Positions 17,153-24,980 of a stretch of DNA of 64,000 nt are shown in pieces (the stretch's first letter is position 1; every line of letters starts with the position of its first letter). This stretch comes from Rhizobium esperanzae. GTDB lineage: Bacteria; Pseudomonadota; Alphaproteobacteria; Rhizobiales; Rhizobiaceae. Both the position numbers and the translations under genes were made by a program. The stretch spans positions 62,001 to 126,000 of the forward strand of contig NZ_MXPU01000018.1 in assembly GCF_002204185.1 (NCBI RefSeq), written 5' to 3'. Under the pieces are notes generated by a model. The model searched no databases, was not told the origin of the DNA, and worked only from the letters and a program-made list of their open reading frames with translations.

Positions 17153-17875
17153 TTACTTTCCATCAAGCCATTCCTGCAGCTCCGCCTCAGCGCGTTCTAG
17201 AGCGCTGTAATTCAGAAGTTTACGCAAGAAAGCAATCGTGACAGCGCGGGCGCGGAGATTGAAGCGGCCGTCCTCGTGGTCGTCGCCAGCCGTCTGATAG
17301 ACGTCGAGCTTGTCGTAGAGCTGCTGCAGGCGGTTCTGCACGCTGCGCAGCGACAGGCTCCGGCGTTTGGCGATCGCCCGGTCAGTCAGACCGAGGGCTA
17401 TGTCGACGAGGATCTCGTATTCGGAATCGGTGAAGCCGTTGGTCTGACCGAGGCTCTTCTGCTGCAGACCACGCACTTCGCGGTCGATGACACACTGGCT
17501 CTCGATGAAGATCGAGCGCAGCGCAAGCTTCAACCGCTCGTCGGAGGCGGATTTCAGCACATAGCCATAGGCGGCGCCATCCGGCACGATGCGCGAGACA
17601 CCGCGCACATAAGCCTCATCCGAATAGTTCGACCAGAACAGGATGCGGGTCTCCGGCCGCTCCTTCCAGATCGTGCGCGCCGCCTCGATGCCGTTGCGGC
17701 TCGCCATCTGCAGATCCATGACGATATGCGCAGACTTGTGGTCGCGGGCGAGCTTCTCACCGACGGTTCCGTTCTCCGCCTCGATCACCGTGTCGCATTC
17801 CGGCAGGGCGGCGTTAACAGCCTCGTGCAGGTAGGACCGGTGCAGCGGGTCGTCCTCGACGATCAGAACTTTCAT
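17153..17875 (-). CDS. NarL/LuxR-type response regulator
   Basis: A 240-residue response regulator. The receiver domain has the acidic pair EDD at residues 7-9, phospho-acceptor Asp54 in VMDLQM, and Lys in LKSA near residue 107. The C-terminal HTH is of the LuxR type (FTDSEYEILVDIALGLTD, then LSLRSVQNRLQQLYDKLDV), though with less typical spacing after it. It begins 13 bases after the stop of the histidine kinase gene and is its likely partner. The pair is divergent from the sugar ABC transporter genes, which it probably activates through repeats at 19214-19243. Confidence 0.9.
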   Translation of the reverse strand: MKVLIVEDDPLHRSYLHEAVNAALPECDTVIEAENGTVGEKLARDHKSAHIVMDLQMASRNGIEAARTIWKERPETRILFWSNYSDEAYVRGVSRIVPDGAAYGYVLKSASDERLKLALRSIFIESQCVIDREVRGLQQKSLGQTNGFTDSEYEILVDIALGLTDRAIAKRRSLSLRSVQNRLQQLYDKLDVYQTAGDDHEDGRFNLRARAVTIAFLRKLLNYSALERAEAELQEWLDGK

Positions 17876-17888
17876 CGTGTCTTTCTCC

Positions 17889-19127
17889 TCAGTCTGGCTC
17901 GCGCGCCGTGCCGTTCGGCGCCAGCGGCAGCACGACGCGCACCGCGGTCCCGCGATTGTTATGGCCGGGGCCGATCGTGAAGCGCGCCGAGATAAGCCGC
18001 GCGCGGGTCTTCATATTGTCGATGCCGCCGCCGATCCGTCCTCGCGTCTTGGCAAGGCCAGCCCCATCGTCGGAGATTTCAATCGACAGTTGCTCGTCGT
18101 CGGCTTCGAGCCCCACCATGATCGCCAGCGGGGCGGCATGGCGCACGGCATTGTTGATCGCTTCCTGCGCGATGCGGAACAAGGCGACGCTGACGGTCGG
18201 CTCCAGCCTTTCCAGCGCGCCGTTCGTCTCGTCGACAAGGCCCCATTCGATGCCCGATCCGGTATCGCGGGTCGATCGGTCGAGATGATGCTCGATCGCC
18301 TGCGCGAGGCCGAACAGCTGGAGCACGGAGGGTTTTGCCTGTTCGATGATCTGCCGCAGATCCTGCATGCAATGCTGCAGGGAACGCGAAACGGGTTCGA
18401 GCGCCTCGGGCGTCACCTCGCCGTTACGCGACAACCGATCGATCCGCCGGGCGAGCCGCGTCAGGTCGGCAAGCGTCTGGTCGTGAAGGTCCATGCCGAT
18501 CCGCTGGCGTTCCTGCTCCAGGGCTTCGGTCAGCTTCAGGGCGCCCTGACGCAGCCCCTCCTCGCGGGCGCGAGCTTCGGCCTCCACGATCGCCGAGCGT
18601 TGCGCCTGCTCGGCCGCCTGCAGCGCGAAGAAATAGGGCGTCAGCAGATCGGCGATGATGCGGGCGCGCTCGACATCTTCCATCGTATAGACGCCCGCTC
18701 TGTGAGAAGAGCAGGAAAGTGCTGCGATGATCGTGCCCTGCACCTTCATGGGAACATGCAGCCGGCTCCTCAGCGATTGCTCGACAATCGGCCGCTTGAA
18801 GGCGCCCTCGAAATGAAAGCGCGGATCTTTCATGGCGTCGTCCGAGAGCAGAAAGTCGACCTCACCCCGCAGGAGAGAGCGGATGGGGCTGTTGATAACG
18901 GGCGCACCGGCAATCTCGCCCCAGGCGGTCTCGATGCCCGTCTCATAGGCCGTGTGATAGTTGCCGCCTTCGAGCAGCACGCAGACGTCGAGATGGTCGT
19001 GCGGGATAATGTGGGCGACCTCGGCGGCGACGGAACGGATGGCCGAGCGGAAGTCGAGCTGGCCCGCGAGCAGCCGCGAAATGCCGAGATAGTGGTCGAA
19101 CAGGGCTGCCGGTGCAAGATGCAGCAT
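17889..19127 (-). CDS. GAF-domain sensor histidine kinase (HisKA_3/NarX-like)
   Basis: A 412-residue soluble sensor kinase. Residues about 25-170 form a GAF domain; a coiled coil leads to the HisKA_3 dimerisation box with phospho-acceptor His215 in MDLHDQTLADL; the HATPase domain ends the protein (EAINNAVRHA N box, DDGAGL G box). No transmembrane segment is present, so it senses a cytoplasmic signal. I start at ATG 19127, which has GGGAGG upstream; the frame is open to 19337 but those residues are low-complexity and non-conserved. It is translated ahead of its regulator and lies opposite the sugar transporter operon. Confidence 0.9.
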   Translation of the reverse strand: MLHLAPAALFDHYLGISRLLAGQLDFRSAIRSVAAEVAHIIPHDHLDVCVLLEGGNYHTAYETGIETAWGEIAGAPVINSPIRSLLRGEVDFLLSDDAMKDPRFHFEGAFKRPIVEQSLRSRLHVPMKVQGTIIAALSCSSHRAGVYTMEDVERARIIADLLTPYFFALQAAEQAQRSAIVEAEARAREEGLRQGALKLTEALEQERQRIGMDLHDQTLADLTRLARRIDRLSRNGEVTPEALEPVSRSLQHCMQDLRQIIEQAKPSVLQLFGLAQAIEHHLDRSTRDTGSGIEWGLVDETNGALERLEPTVSVALFRIAQEAINNAVRHAAPLAIMVGLEADDEQLSIEISDDGAGLAKTRGRIGGGIDNMKTRARLISARFTIGPGHNNRGTAVRVVLPLAPNGTAREPD

Positions 19128-19213
19128 TGTCAGTTCCTCCCGCCACGACAGACTCCTCAACCTGTCGAGATCATATCCCAGTAAGCGCCCGCAAGTGGGC
19201 CGCCGTCTTGCGT

Positions 19214-19243
19214 AAACCCGCAGCTTGTCGCGCAAAACCCGCA
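19214..19243. promoter_or_regulatory. Tandem direct repeats in the divergent kinase/transporter promoter region
   Basis: AAACCCGCA occurs at 19214-19222 and again at 19235-19243, 21 bases apart (two helical turns). A related CCCGCAA lies at 19188-19194. The first repeat is also part of a TTGCG...CCGCA dyad. Placed between the two-component genes and the ABC transporter operon, they are the best candidate binding sites for the NarL-type regulator. Confidence 0.45.
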
Positions 19244-19405
19244 AACGAGTTGCTGCCTTGCCCCTGTACAGGTCGGCCGATCTCCCGCATCCTGCCCTTA
19301 CTGAGAGGAGGAAGCTCAGTTCAAGAACAATTTTCACTCGAGGCCCGCTTGAGCCGGCAGGAGTGAAGCGATCCGCCGACCGGCGCGATCATGAGGGAGG
19401 AAGAG

Positions 19406-20422
19406 ATGACAATCCGTAAGATGCTTCTGGCATCGGCCGCTATTGCTTGCGCCGCCATGCCCGTTTCCGCCTTTGCCGACACGTCGGCCAAGAAGATCGC
19501 CCTTTCCAACAACTACGCCGGAAACTCCTGGCGTCAGGCCATGCTGACGAGCTGGGGCAAGGTGACGAGCGAGGCCGTAAAGGCTGGCGTCGTTGCCGCC
19601 GCCGACCCTTTCACCACCGCCGAGAACCAGGCGACAGAACAGGCGGCGCAGATCCAGAACATGATCCTGCAGGGCTATGACGCGATCGTGCTGAACGCCG
19701 CCTCGCCGACGGCGCTGAACGGCGCCGTCAAGGAAGCCTGCGACGCCGGCATTACAGTCGTTTCCTTCGACGGCATCGTGACGGAACCCTGCGCCTGGCG
19801 TATCGCCGTCAATTTCAAGGAAATGGGCCGCAGCGAGGTCGAGTATTTGTCGAAGAAGCTGCCCGCTGGCGGCAACCTGCTCGAGATCCGCGGCCTTGCC
19901 GGCGTCTTCGTCGACGACGAGATCTCGGCCGGCATCCATGACGGCGTCAAGCAGTTCCCGCAGTTCAAGATCGTCGGCTCCGTGCACGGAGACTGGGCGC
20001 AGGACGTGGCGCAGAAGGCCGTTGCCGGTATCCTGCCGAGCCTACCCGATATTGTCGGCGTGGTGACGCAGGGCGGTGACGGTTATGGCGCCGCGCAGGC
20101 GATTGCCGCGACCGACCGGAAGATGCCGACCATCATCATGGGCAACCGCGAAGACGAGCTGAAGTGGTGGAAGGAGCAGAAGGACGCCAAGGGCTACGAG
20201 ACGATGTCGGTGTCCATCGCGCCTGGCGTCTCCACCCTCGCCTTCTGGGTCGCCCAGCAGATCCTCGACGGCAAGCAGGTCAAGAAGGATCTCGTCGTGC
20301 CCTTCCTGCGCATCGACCAGGACAATCTGGAAACGAACCTCGCCAACACCCAGGCCGGCGGCGTCGCTAATGTGGAATACACGCAGGCAGACGCGATCAA
20401 GGTCATCGAGTCGGCAAAATAA
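19406..20422 (+). CDS. Sugar ABC transporter, periplasmic substrate-binding protein (CUT2/RbsB type)
   Basis: A 338-residue binding protein of the ribose/galactose class. It starts with a signal peptide (MTIRKMLLASAAIACAAM, cleavage near AFA), followed by two Rossmann-type lobes with the class motif LQGYDAIVLNAASPTALNGA. I chose ATG 19406, because GGGAGGAAGAG immediately precedes it; the in-frame ATG at 19391 would include that ribosome site. It heads an operon of ATPase, two permeases and an SMP-30 lactonase. The sugar is not identifiable; a lactonase suggests an aldose that is oxidised after uptake. Confidence 0.9.
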   Translation: MTIRKMLLASAAIACAAMPVSAFADTSAKKIALSNNYAGNSWRQAMLTSWGKVTSEAVKAGVVAAADPFTTAENQATEQAAQIQNMILQGYDAIVLNAASPTALNGAVKEACDAGITVVSFDGIVTEPCAWRIAVNFKEMGRSEVEYLSKKLPAGGNLLEIRGLAGVFVDDEISAGIHDGVKQFPQFKIVGSVHGDWAQDVAQKAVAGILPSLPDIVGVVTQGGDGYGAAQAIAATDRKMPTIIMGNREDELKWWKEQKDAKGYETMSVSIAPGVSTLAFWVAQQILDGKQVKKDLVVPFLRIDQDNLETNLANTQAGGVANVEYTQADAIKVIESAK

Positions 20423-20490
20423 CTCTCCCGGCGACTGCCGTGGGCGAAAACGCCGCGCGGCAGTCCTTCCGAGCAGATGTGGCGGGTAGC

Positions 20491-21942
20491 ATGGATGAGG
20501 TTTTGAAGGCGGTGATCGCCGTCGATGGCGCCAAGGTGAGTTTCGGCGCGGTCAGGGCGCTTGACGGCGTCACGCTCCGGGTCATGCCGGGCGAATGCGT
20601 CGGGCTGGTCGGGCACAATGGAGCCGGCAAGTCCACCATCGTCAGCGTCATCAACGGCGGCCTCACGCCTCATGAAGGAAGTGTGGCCAGCGATGGCGAG
20701 CGGCTGGAGCGTTACGGCATTAATGCGGCGCGCGCCCGCGGCGTACGCTGCGTCTTCCAGGAGCTGTCGCTCTGCCCCAATCTCTCCATCGTCGAGAATA
20801 CACGCATCATGCATCGCGATCTCGGCGGCTTCGGCTGGCGCAGACGCGCCGCAAGAATTATCGAGAAGAGCCTCGATGCGGTCTTTCCTGGCCACGGCAT
20901 CGACAGCGACCGGGCCGTCGGTGATCTCTCGATCGCCGAGCGGCAGATGGTCGAGATAGCGATGGCCTTTTCCGACGCCGGCATTGCGCCGCGGCTGGTG
21001 ATTCTCGACGAGCCGACCTCCTCGCTCGATGCGAGCCTCGCCCGCCAGATGCTCGACCATGTCCGCCGCTTCGTCGCAGCCGGCGGCTCCGTCATCTTCA
21101 TCTCGCATATCCTGCACGAGATTCTGGAAACCTCCGACCGCATCGTCGTCATGAAGGACGGCCGCGTCGTTGCCGAACGTCCCGCCTACGGTTTTGACCA
21201 TCACGGCCTTGTTGAGGCCATGGGCACGGTTGCGAAGGAGGAGATGGGCCAGCGCCCGGTGCGCGAGCAAACCACCGCTCCGCTCATTCTGTCCCATCAG
21301 ACGGTGGGCCGCACCTTTTCAGCCCGCAAGGGCGAGATCATTGGGTTGGCGGGGCTCGCCGGCCACGGGCAGACTGAGCTCCTGCTTGCCCTGCATGCAG
21401 CCCAATCCGGAAATTGGCTGCCTGAGCGAGATCCGCTCGTCACCTTCGTCGCCGGCGACCGCCGCCTGAACGGCGTCTTCGAACTGTGGAGTATTCTGCG
21501 CAACTTCTCCGTCGCCTCGCTCGGTGACCTGTCGCGACGCGGCCTCATTCTCGCGGACGAAGAGGAGGCCAAGGGTGCGGACTGGAAGCGGCGGATCGAG
21601 ATCCGCACGCCCGATATGGAAAACCGCATCCTGTCGCTTTCCGGCGGCAACCAGCAGAAGGTGCTCTTCGCCCGCGCCCTTGCCACACGCGCGCCCATCG
21701 TCCTGATGGACGATCCGATGCGCGGTGTCGACGTCGGGACCAAGCAGGAGGTTTACGCCATTATTCGCGACGAAGCTTCGCACGGCCGCACCTTTATCTG
21801 GTATTCGACCGAAATGGACGAGGTGCGCCTCTGCGACCGCGTCTATGTCTTCCGCGAAGGCCGCATCACCGCCGAACTCGCCGGCGACGCCGTCAACGAG
21901 ACGAATATCATCGCCGCCTCCTTCGAAGGGGTCGCCGCATGA
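20491..21942 (+). CDS. Sugar ABC transporter ATP-binding protein, double-domain (RbsA type)
   Basis: A 483-residue CUT2 ATPase with two nucleotide-binding domains. The first has Walker A GHNGAGKS, signature LSIAERQM and Walker B LVILDEPTS. The second has a degenerate Walker A (GLAGHGQTELL) but a good signature LSGGNQQK and IVLMDDPM, the usual asymmetry of this family. I start at ATG 20491 rather than GTG 20440, since homology begins there. The stop overlaps the first permease start by four bases. It would power import together with the binding protein upstream and the two permeases downstream. Confidence 0.92.
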   Translation: MDEVLKAVIAVDGAKVSFGAVRALDGVTLRVMPGECVGLVGHNGAGKSTIVSVINGGLTPHEGSVASDGERLERYGINAARARGVRCVFQELSLCPNLSIVENTRIMHRDLGGFGWRRRAARIIEKSLDAVFPGHGIDSDRAVGDLSIAERQMVEIAMAFSDAGIAPRLVILDEPTSSLDASLARQMLDHVRRFVAAGGSVIFISHILHEILETSDRIVVMKDGRVVAERPAYGFDHHGLVEAMGTVAKEEMGQRPVREQTTAPLILSHQTVGRTFSARKGEIIGLAGLAGHGQTELLLALHAAQSGNWLPERDPLVTFVAGDRRLNGVFELWSILRNFSVASLGDLSRRGLILADEEEAKGADWKRRIEIRTPDMENRILSLSGGNQQKVLFARALATRAPIVLMDDPMRGVDVGTKQEVYAIIRDEASHGRTFIWYSTEMDEVRLCDRVYVFREGRITAELAGDAVNETNIIAASFEGVAA

Positions 21943-22889
21943 CGGCCCGGCTCTCGTCCGACGCCATGCGTCTTGCCATTCCCGCTTTGTCGCTGACCCT
22001 GCTGCTCGCCGCCGTCTTCTGGCTGCAGCCGCGCGCCATGAGCTATGTCGGGCTCAACCTGCTGTTCAATCTGGCCGTGCCGATCGCACTTGCGACGATC
22101 GCGCAGATGCTTGTCATGGCGGTGAACGATCTCGATCTGTCGATGGGCACCTTCGTCAGCTTCGTCGCCTGTGTGAGCGCGACCTTTCTGCGCGATGACC
22201 CGGCGACCGGCATCCTGATCCTTGCGGGAGCGATCGCGGCCTATGCGGGCCTCGGCGTCATCATCTACCTGCGCGACCTGCCGTCCATCGTCGTCACTCT
22301 CGGCATGAGCTTCGCCTGGGGTGGCCTTGCCGTTCTATTGCTGCCGGCGCCGGGCGGGCAGGCGCCGGATTGGGTGCGCTCTCTGATGACCGTCAAGCCG
22401 CCGCTGGCGCCGATGGCGATCGTCGCCAGCATCATCATCGCCGCCGTCGCCCATCTTCTCGTCATGCGGTCTTCCCTGGGCGTGCTGATCCGCGGCATCG
22501 GCGGCAACCAGCGCTCAGTCGAGCGGGCCGGCTGGTCGATTGTCGGGGCGCGGGCCATCGCCTATGGGCTTGCCGGCTTCTTCGCGGTGCTTGCCGGCAT
22601 CGCTCTCGTCGGCCTCACCACCTCGGCCGATGCCAATATCGCGCTGCGTTATACGCTGCTGTCGATCGCCGGCGTGATCCTCGGCGGCGGCGAGTTCATC
22701 GGCGGCCGCGTCTCCCCTGTCGGCGCCGTCATCGGTGCGCTGACGCTGACGCTCGCCGGCTCATTCCTGTCCTTCCTGCGCATCTCGCCGGATTGGCAGA
22801 TCGGAGCCCAGGGCGCGATCCTGATCATCGTGCTCGCGCTGCGCCTGATGCTGAACCGCCTGGAGAAACGGGAGAAACGCCGCCGATGA
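21939..22889 (+). CDS. Sugar ABC transporter permease 1 (CUT2)
   Basis: A 316-residue inner-membrane permease with about nine hydrophobic segments, of the RbsC family: VMAVNDLDLSMGTFVSFVA is the conserved DLS(V/M)G loop and GGGEFIGGRVSP resembles the C-terminal family loop. It overlaps the ATPase stop (ATGA) and is overlapped in turn by permease 2 (ATGA), so the three are translationally coupled. Two different permeases imply a heterodimeric channel, unlike the single RbsC of ribose systems. Confidence 0.9.
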   Translation: MTARLSSDAMRLAIPALSLTLLLAAVFWLQPRAMSYVGLNLLFNLAVPIALATIAQMLVMAVNDLDLSMGTFVSFVACVSATFLRDDPATGILILAGAIAAYAGLGVIIYLRDLPSIVVTLGMSFAWGGLAVLLLPAPGGQAPDWVRSLMTVKPPLAPMAIVASIIIAAVAHLLVMRSSLGVLIRGIGGNQRSVERAGWSIVGARAIAYGLAGFFAVLAGIALVGLTTSADANIALRYTLLSIAGVILGGGEFIGGRVSPVGAVIGALTLTLAGSFLSFLRISPDWQIGAQGAILIIVLALRLMLNRLEKREKRRR

Positions 22890-23836
22890 CTCCCCTTCTC
22901 AGCCTTTTCGGCAAACCCTGGATCTGGTCATGGCTTGCCGCTTTCATCGTCTGGTTCCTGACGATCATGGTGACGCTTGGCGCCAGTACGCTCGGCCTGT
23001 CGCAGGCGGCACTCACCTTCGCCGCCTTCTCGGCGATCGTCGGCATCGGCCAGATGTTCGTCATCACGCTCGGTCCCGGCAATATCGATCTGTCGGTTCC
23101 CGCCACCATGACACTTGCCGGCACGGTGGCGCTGAAGCTGATGAATGTCGAAAACGGCTTGATCCTGCCCGGTCTTCTTGTCGCCATCCTCATCGGCCTC
23201 GTCGTCGGCCTCGGCAACTATGCGCTGATCAAGGCGCTGCGCATTCCGCCGATCATCGCCACGCTTTCCGTGAGCTTCATCGTGCAGTCCGCGGCGATCT
23301 GGACGAACCGCGGCTTGCGCATCAAGCCGCCGAGCATGCTTGCGGAATTCACCACCTCGAACACGCTCGGCGTGCCGAACGTGGCGATCGTGGCGCTCCT
23401 CATCTCGCTTCTCGCCTGGTTCCTGCTCCATAAGACGATCTACGGGCGATGGATCTCGGCGATCGGCCAGAGCATGCCCGCCTCACGCATGGCCGGCATT
23501 CCGGTCGACGGCACGCGCTTCGTCACCTACCTCTTCTGCGCCGTGCTTGCATCCGTCGCGGGCTACCTGCTAGCTTGCTTCTCCGGCGGCGCAGCACTCA
23601 ACATGGGCTCGGAATATCTGCTGACCTCGATTGCCGTCGTCGTGATCGGCGGCACGGCGGTGGCCGGCGGCGATTCCAACGTACCGGGCATCTGGGGCGC
23701 GTCGCTCTTCATGTTCCTGGTCGTCTCCATGCTCAATACCTATGGGTTCGGCGCAGGCGTCCGCCTCATCATGACCGGCCTCATCATCATCAGCGTGATC
23801 ATGTTCGCCGGCGGTCGCCGGGCCGGCATGCGATAA
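22886..23836 (+). CDS. Sugar ABC transporter permease 2 (CUT2)
   Basis: A 316-residue second RbsC-family permease. It has the conserved loop TLGPGNIDLSVPATMTLAG and the C-terminal IAVVVIGGTAVAGGDSNVPG, with about nine membrane segments. The frame is open much further upstream, inside permease 1, but the true start is the ATG at 22886 that overlaps the permease 1 stop by four bases; homology begins there. The SMP-30 gene starts 14 bases downstream. It presumably pairs with permease 1 in the membrane. Confidence 0.9.
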   Translation: MTPLLSLFGKPWIWSWLAAFIVWFLTIMVTLGASTLGLSQAALTFAAFSAIVGIGQMFVITLGPGNIDLSVPATMTLAGTVALKLMNVENGLILPGLLVAILIGLVVGLGNYALIKALRIPPIIATLSVSFIVQSAAIWTNRGLRIKPPSMLAEFTTSNTLGVPNVAIVALLISLLAWFLLHKTIYGRWISAIGQSMPASRMAGIPVDGTRFVTYLFCAVLASVAGYLLACFSGGAALNMGSEYLLTSIAVVVIGGTAVAGGDSNVPGIWGASLFMFLVVSMLNTYGFGAGVRLIMTGLIIISVIMFAGGRRAGMR

Positions 23837-23850
23837 TCAGGAAGACCGCC

Positions 23851-24765
23851 ATGGCCGAGGCCAGCATCTACGAAATCCACGACGCGCGCTTCCGGCAGTT
23901 GATCGTCACCAGCGCCGGCCTCGACGAACTCTATTCGGGCTGCCGCTGGGCGGAGGGTCCTGTCTGGTTCAACGATGCCAACCAGCTTCTGTGGAGCGAC
24001 ATTCCAAACCAGCGCATACTGCGATGGACGCCCGAGGGCGGCGTCTCCCTCTACCGGCAGCCATCCAACTTCACCAACGGCCACACGCGCGACCGCCAGG
24101 GCCGGCTCGTCTCCTGCGAACACGGCGGGCGCCGCGTCACGCGCACCGAGACCGACGGCTCGATCAGCGTGCTCGCCGACCGTTTCGAAGGCGCACGGCT
24201 CAATTCGCCGAATGACGTGGTGGTGAAATCAGACGGCACGATCTGGTTCACCGATCCGACCTACGGCATCATGTCGAATTATGAGGGCTATCAAGCCGAG
24301 CCCGAGCAGGCGACGCGCAACGTCTATCGGCTCGATCCGGCGACCGGTAAACTTGCGGCCGTCGTCACGGATTTCATCCAGCCGAACGGTCTCGCTTTCT
24401 CGCCTGACGAGATGATCCTCTACATCGCGGACTCGGCAGCAAGCCACGACGAAAGCCTGCCACGTCACATCCGCGCCTTCGACGTGATCGATGGCAGCAG
24501 GCTCGAAAACGGCCGCGTCTTCTGCCACATCGACAACGGCATTCCGGACGGCATCCGGACCGACGTCAATGGGAATCTCTGGTCGAGCGCCGGTGACGGC
24601 GTGCACTGCTTCGATCCGGCAGGCAAACTGATCGGCAAGATCCGCATCCCTCAGACCGTCGCCAATCTCACCTTTGGCGGCCCCGGACGCAACCGTCTGT
24701 TCATAGCCGCAACGCGCTCGCTTTATTCGGTCTATGTTGCCACGAGCGGTGCTCAAAGGCCGTGA
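23851..24765 (+). CDS. SMP-30/gluconolactonase-like protein
   Basis: A 304-residue six-bladed propeller of the SMP-30/gluconolactonase family, which opens sugar lactones with a bound divalent metal. Seen in the sequence are RWAEGPVWF (the metal-ligand Glu), RLNSPNDVVVKSDGTIWFTD (the metal-ligand Asn) and IQPNGLAFSPDE with ADS further on. The frame is open upstream through permease 2, but ATG 23851 with a GGAAG site before it is the start. As last gene of the transporter operon it suggests that the imported sugar is oxidised to a lactone and hydrolysed. The dehydrogenase for that step is not nearby. Confidence 0.9.
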   Translation: MAEASIYEIHDARFRQLIVTSAGLDELYSGCRWAEGPVWFNDANQLLWSDIPNQRILRWTPEGGVSLYRQPSNFTNGHTRDRQGRLVSCEHGGRRVTRTETDGSISVLADRFEGARLNSPNDVVVKSDGTIWFTDPTYGIMSNYEGYQAEPEQATRNVYRLDPATGKLAAVVTDFIQPNGLAFSPDEMILYIADSAASHDESLPRHIRAFDVIDGSRLENGRVFCHIDNGIPDGIRTDVNGNLWSSAGDGVHCFDPAGKLIGKIRIPQTVANLTFGGPGRNRLFIAATRSLYSVYVATSGAQRP

Positions 24766-24939
24766 GCCGGTGATAGCCACGTTCACGAGAGCCAAGCCGG
24801 GCGGGTTGAAAGCTGCCGCTCACATCGCCGAACTGATTGCCGTCTACTTAAGATGCTGCGGATAAGACGATAAGGATCGAATCAGGTCTTTCCGCTTGCT
24901 GACCGTTATCCGGAGTCATCGGACCTCGCTGACAAACGC

Positions 24940-24958
24940 CCGCCGCATCGCGCGGCGG
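24940..24958. terminator. Possible terminator between the SMP-30 and GH38 genes
   Basis: CCGCCGC (24940-24946) and GCGGCGG (24952-24958) form a 7-pair GC stem with a five-base loop in the 215-base gap between two convergent genes. On the minus strand GCGTTTGTC follows, a poor T tract, so termination may be inefficient or Rho-assisted. The rest of the gap shows no gene. Confidence 0.4.
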
Positions 24959-24980
24959 TGCGTCATCTCGTAAATCAGAG

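Noticed and set aside
17877..19184. 435-codon plus-strand frame opposite the histidine kinase
   Set aside because: The minus-strand frame carries GAF, HisKA and HATPase motifs; the plus frame has none.
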